Assembly (NCBI GenBank): GCA_020441665.1
Contig: JAGRLT010000059.1
Coordinates: 1-44,640, forward strand
Direction: 5' to 3'
DNA: 44,640 nucleotides
Source: Nitratireductor sp.
Lineage (GTDB): Bacteria > Pseudomonadota > Alphaproteobacteria > Rhizobiales > Rhizobiaceae
Made by a program: the position numbers and the translations under genes. Under the pieces are notes generated by a model. That model was not told where the DNA came from, searched no databases, and worked only from the letters and a program-made list of their open reading frames with translations. Numbering within the stretch: position 1 is the stretch's first letter; the number at the start of each line of letters is the position of its first letter. Below are positions 42,287-44,640 of the stretch, in pieces.

Positions 42287-42575
42287 CCCGCTTCCTCCTC
42301 ACAAACAACGCCACAAGGGCCATGATGCTGACCACCAGCAGGATCGGCGCGATCAGCAGGAGATCGACGCGGATATCGGCATCGGGCGTCTGGTATTGCA
42401 CCCAGTTCTCCCAGACCGCATAGGCGGCCCAGCAAATTGCGGCGAGCTTCACCGCCCAGCCGCCTTTCCTGAAGGCAAAGCCGACGATCAGCAGGGCGAC
42501 GCCGATCACCGCGATCACCCAGGGAAACCGGATCAGAAACCTGACCGGCCCGAAAAGGAGGTCGCTCGCTTCCAT
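42279..42575 (-). CDS. Small three-TM membrane protein inserted in the paa operon
   Basis: A 98-residue protein with TM helices at about 19-36, 40-59 and 70-92 and a short basic C-terminus (RRKRDG). It lies between paaB (6 bp gap) and paaC (8-bp overlap), in the same direction, so it is clearly part of the operon. I do not recognise it and do not recall it from the standard paaABCDE layout. A transport, membrane-tethering or stress role is guesswork. The frame has normal codon use and no rival on either strand. Confidence 0.78.
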   Translation of the reverse strand: MEASDLLFGPVRFLIRFPWVIAVIGVALLIVGFAFRKGGWAVKLAAICWAAYAVWENWVQYQTPDADIRVDLLLIAPILLVVSIMALVALFVRRKRDG

Positions 42576-42581
42576 GCCGGC

Positions 42582-42869
42582 CTACATGTGCCCGACTTCG
42601 TCGGGGATCTTGTAGAAGCTCGGATGGCGATAGATTTTCTCCGCCGTCGGCTCGAACAGTTCATCCTTGTCCTTCGGATCGGAGGCGATGATATCGGCCG
42701 AGCGCACCACCCAGATCGACTGGCCCTCGCCGCGGCGGGTATAGACGTCGCGGGCGGCCTGCACCGCCATCACCTCGTCGGCCGCATGGATCGAGCCGCA
42801 ATGCTTGTGCGACAGGCCGTTGCGCGGCCGGATGAAGACTTCCCACAGCGGGGTTTCGTTTTCTGCCAT
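42582..42869 (-). CDS. paaB: Phenylacetyl-CoA epoxidase subunit PaaB
   Basis: A 95-residue small subunit of the epoxidase complex. LWEVFIRPRNGLSHKHCGSIHAAD and the ending YRHPSFYKIPDEVGHM are the family's constant regions. It bridges or stabilises the PaaAC dimers. It starts 4 bp after the paaA stop. The length is normal. Confidence 0.96.
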   Translation of the reverse strand: MAENETPLWEVFIRPRNGLSHKHCGSIHAADEVMAVQAARDVYTRRGEGQSIWVVRSADIIASDPKDKDELFEPTAEKIYRHPSFYKIPDEVGHM

Positions 42870-42873
42870 GATC

Positions 42874-43881
42874 TTACTCCGCTGCCTGGGTCATCAGCCG
42901 ATTGCGCTCGGCCCGTTTCTGCGCGTGTACCAGCGCCGCCTCGCGCACCCAGGCGCCCTCCTCCCAGGCCTTGCGCCGTGCCTCGACCCGCTGGCGGTTC
43001 ATCGCCCCCCTGCCCTTGACGACCGCCCAGAACTCGTCCCAGTCGATGGCGCCGAAGTCGTGGCCGCCCTGGCCGCCATTCTTCTCCGGGTTCCATTTGA
43101 GATCGGGATCGGGAAGGGTAAGGCCGAGATATTCGGCCTGCGGCACCGTCGCATCGACGAATTTCTGGCGCAGTTCATCATTGGAAAACCGCTTGATCTT
43201 CCAGGCCATGGACTGGTCGCCATGCTGGCTGTCGGCATCATGCGGGCCGAACATCATCAGCACCGGCCACCACCAGCGGTCGAGGCTCTCCTGCGCCATC
43301 GCCTTCTGTTCCGGCGTACCCTGCGCAAGCGTCATGACGATTTCATAGCCCTGGCGCTGATGGAAGCTTTCTTCCTTGCAGACCCGGATCATCGCCCGGG
43401 CATAGGGTCCGAACGAGCAGCGGCAAAGCGGGATCTGGTTCATGATCGCCGCTCCGTCGACCAGCCAGCCGATCGTGCCGATATCGGCCCACGTCAGCGT
43501 CGGATAGTTGAAGATCGAGGAATATTTCGCCTTGCCGGCGAGCAGTTCCTCGGTCATCTCCTCGCGCGAGACGCCCAGCGTTTCGGCCGCCGAATATAGA
43601 TACAGCCCGTGGCCACCCTCATCCTGCACCTTGGCGAGCAGCGCCGCCTTGCGCTTCAAGGTAGGCGCGCGGGTGATCCAGTTGCCCTCCGGCAGCATGC
43701 CGACGATTTCCGAGTGCGCATGCTGGCCGATCTGGCGGATCAGCGTGCGCCGGTAGCCCTGCGGCATGAAATCGTTCGGCTCGATCTTTTCTTCCGCATC
43801 GATGCGCTGCTGAAAGGCGGCAAGCACCTCCTGCGACTCATCGGTCGAACCATCGGCTCCGATCAGACCCTGGCTGTACAT
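42874..43881 (-). CDS. paaA: Phenylacetyl-CoA epoxidase catalytic subunit PaaA
   Basis: A 335-residue di-iron oxygenase subunit. The iron ligands lie in the ferritin-like helices, visible as [13 protein letters not shown] (E, H) and [15 protein letters not shown] (E, E, H). [16 protein letters not shown] and the C-terminal [21 protein letters not shown] are PaaA signatures. It epoxidises the ring of phenylacetyl-CoA. The start is ATG 43881 behind GGAGGAAC. First gene of the operon; its promoter and a candidate operator lie in the 140-bp gap to the divergent thioesterase. Confidence 0.97.
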   Translation of the reverse strand: MYSQGLIGADGSTDESQEVLAAFQQRIDAEEKIEPNDFMPQGYRRTLIRQIGQHAHSEIVGMLPEGNWITRAPTLKRKAALLAKVQDEGGHGLYLYSAAETLGVSREEMTEELLAGKAKYSSIFNYPTLTWADIGTIGWLVDGAAIMNQIPLCRCSFGPYARAMIRVCKEESFHQRQGYEIVMTLAQGTPEQKAMAQESLDRWWWPVLMMFGPHDADSQHGDQSMAWKIKRFSNDELRQKFVDATVPQAEYLGLTLPDPDLKWNPEKNGGQGGHDFGAIDWDEFWAVVKGRGAMNRQRVEARRKAWEEGAWVREAALVHAQKRAERNRLMTQAAE

Positions 43882-43906
43882 GGCGGTTCCTCCTGAGGCT
43901 CGAATT

Positions 43907-43954
43907 TAACATGTTACAAAATCCCAGACAATGCAATTTCTGTAACATATTGTT
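43907..43954. promoter_or_regulatory. Candidate operator in the paaA/thioesterase divergent region
   Basis: The perfect palindrome TAACATGTTA (43907-43916) overlaps the first of two inverted half-sites ATGTTACA (43911-43918) and TGTAACAT (43941-43948), which lie 30 bp centre to centre, about three helical turns. A second small dyad AACA-TAT-TGTT (43944-43954) overlaps the right site. This is the pattern of a dimeric repressor bound to two sites, such as a PaaX- or TetR-type regulator of phenylacetate genes (inference; no such gene in the window). Confidence 0.55.
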
Positions 43955-44021
43955 CATGGACTCTGCTTGTGCATAGTGGCTCGCGATACGCTCCGGCGGC
44001 AAGCAGAAAGGTTGAAGCGAC

Positions 44022-44462
44022 ATGACGACCAGCGCGGGAAAGTTCACGGCGGAGGATGCAGCAGGCCTGCTGTCGGGGGTCTTCGCCCCATGGGTGCGCA
44101 AGCTCGGCCTCGTCGTCGGCGCCACGGCACCGCACGAGTGTGAATTCTTTCTGCCGGCGACCGCCGATCTCGTCCGCCAGGGCGGCCCCGGCGGCGGTGT
44201 CGTCTGCGGCCAGGCGCTTGCCGCGGCCGCCGATACGACGTCGGTACTGGCGCTCGCCCTGATCAATGGCGGAATGCGGCCCAACACGACGACGGATTTC
44301 TCGATCCGCTTCCTCAGACCCATTGCCGAGGGCCGGGTGCGCATCCTGGTTCGCCCGCTGTCGAACGGCAAGCGCCTCGCCGTCACCGAGGTCTTCTTCC
44401 ATGCCGAGGGCAGCGCCAAGCCCGGCGCCCACGCGACCTGCACCTTTGCCTGGCTGGATTGA
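44022..44462 (+). CDS. Hotdog-fold thioesterase (PaaI/4HBT-like)
   Basis: A 146-residue hotdog protein. The central helix and strands are GGGVVCGQALAAAADTTSVLALA and TTTDFSIRFLRPIAEG, which fit the PaaI/4-hydroxybenzoyl-CoA thioesterase superfamily. It probably hydrolyses dead-end phenylacetyl-type CoA esters and frees CoA. The start is ATG 44022 with GAAAGG upstream. It is divergent from paaABCDE and shares the putative operator region. It differs from classical PaaI in length and some residues, so the substrate is tentative. Confidence 0.8.
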   Translation: MTTSAGKFTAEDAAGLLSGVFAPWVRKLGLVVGATAPHECEFFLPATADLVRQGGPGGGVVCGQALAAAADTTSVLALALINGGMRPNTTTDFSIRFLRPIAEGRVRILVRPLSNGKRLAVTEVFFHAEGSAKPGAHATCTFAWLD

Positions 44463-44513
44463 CCGCCCGTCGAAACGGGCCCTGCCCTGCCCCGACCACC
44501 GTTGGCAGATCAA

Positions 44514-44640
44514 CTAGAGCGTGTCTTGTTTAGCTGGAAGCAGTTTGAATGGATGGATTTTTCGCACCTGACGAGAAGAATACCGCAGAGCATAGCCTTG
44601 GCTATGGTCGAGGATTTCGACGACGTCAGAGCGGAAAAGA
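44514..44640. repeat. Palindromic intergenic element running off the window
   Basis: It begins at CTAGAGC. CTGACG (44568-44573) and CGTCAG (44624-44629) pair as an outer stem, and CATAGCC-TT-GGCTATG (44591-44606) is a perfect inner hairpin. The A-rich end matches the T-rich stretch before the left CTGACG in reverse complement (partly), so the full element is probably a longer palindrome whose right arm lies beyond the window. No protein frame is plausible. It resembles Rhizobiales non-coding mobile palindromes. Confidence 0.55.

Overview
The window is GC-rich, densely coding DNA that reads as an alphaproteobacterial chromosome, most likely Hyphomicrobiales (Rhizobiales), possibly marine or salt-exposed. 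This is inferred from protein style (TadE/TadG pilins, form II CO-dehydrogenase-like genes, a NosP/NahK-type pair, ectoine degradation), from CTAG-bounded palindromic intergenic elements, and from frequent ATGA/GTGA operon overlaps. No CRISPR array, prophage, transposase or rRNA gene was seen. One tRNA-Gln(CTG) is present.

Layout. (1) 1-3585, minus strand: an AAA+ ATPase cut by the window start, a 386-aa protein of unknown function and a 361-aa coiled-coil protein, with a long imperfect stem-loop between the last two. (2) 3743-6481: a cobalt-type nitrile hydratase operon (alpha, beta, accessory protein), divergent from a LuxR-type autoinducer-binding regulator with no synthase nearby; the shared gap holds two inverted repeats. 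(3) 6682-8884: a TadE/TadG-like pair, ending in a convergent terminator against thymidine kinase. (4) 8923-14329: thymidine kinase, a GGDEF-EAL protein with a degenerate GGDEF motif and a hairpin at its start, rlmE, a Ppx/GppA phosphatase with a long disordered N-terminus, and the tRNA. (5) 14543-16202: an exported protein whose reading frame has lost its natural end at a 50-bp CTAG-bounded repeat, and a convergent secreted HEIGH-type putative metallopeptidase. (6) 16611-21161: a four-gene envelope operon, comprising a 4-TM protein, a single-TM periplasmic protein with a VWA-like start, a MotA/TolQ/ExbB-like channel with a coiled-coil tail, and a MotB/OmpA-like partner with a Glu in its TM helix. 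This is the best candidate for an undescribed system: it has the architecture of an ion-driven 5:2 motor, related in plan to ZorAB, but without Zorya effectors.

(7) 21229-24922: ectoine degradation (doeD divergent from doeA-doeB). (8) 24957-30613: a plus-strand sugar-acid operon (beta-hydroxyacid dehydrogenase, DenD-like dehydrogenase, XylD-like dehydratase, D-2-hydroxyacid dehydrogenase, KdgK-like kinase). (9) 30655-32000: maleylpyruvate isomerase and fumarylpyruvate hydrolase, the end of the gentisate route. (10) 32199-35992: form II CO-dehydrogenase-like coxS-coxL-coxM. (11) 36483-39745: FIST/NosP-like sensor, hybrid histidine kinase and convergent NarL-type response regulator. (12) 39923-44462: phenylacetyl-CoA epoxidase paaA-B-(small membrane protein)-C-D-E and a divergent thioesterase, with an operator-like repeat between them. 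(13) The last ~130 bp start a palindromic repeat that runs off the window.

Functional themes are scavenging of organic nitrogen and carbon (nitriles, ectoine, aldonates, gentisate, phenylacetate), possible trace-gas or aldehyde oxidation, and cell-envelope machinery. Family assignments rest on motifs and recalled family features. No database search was run.
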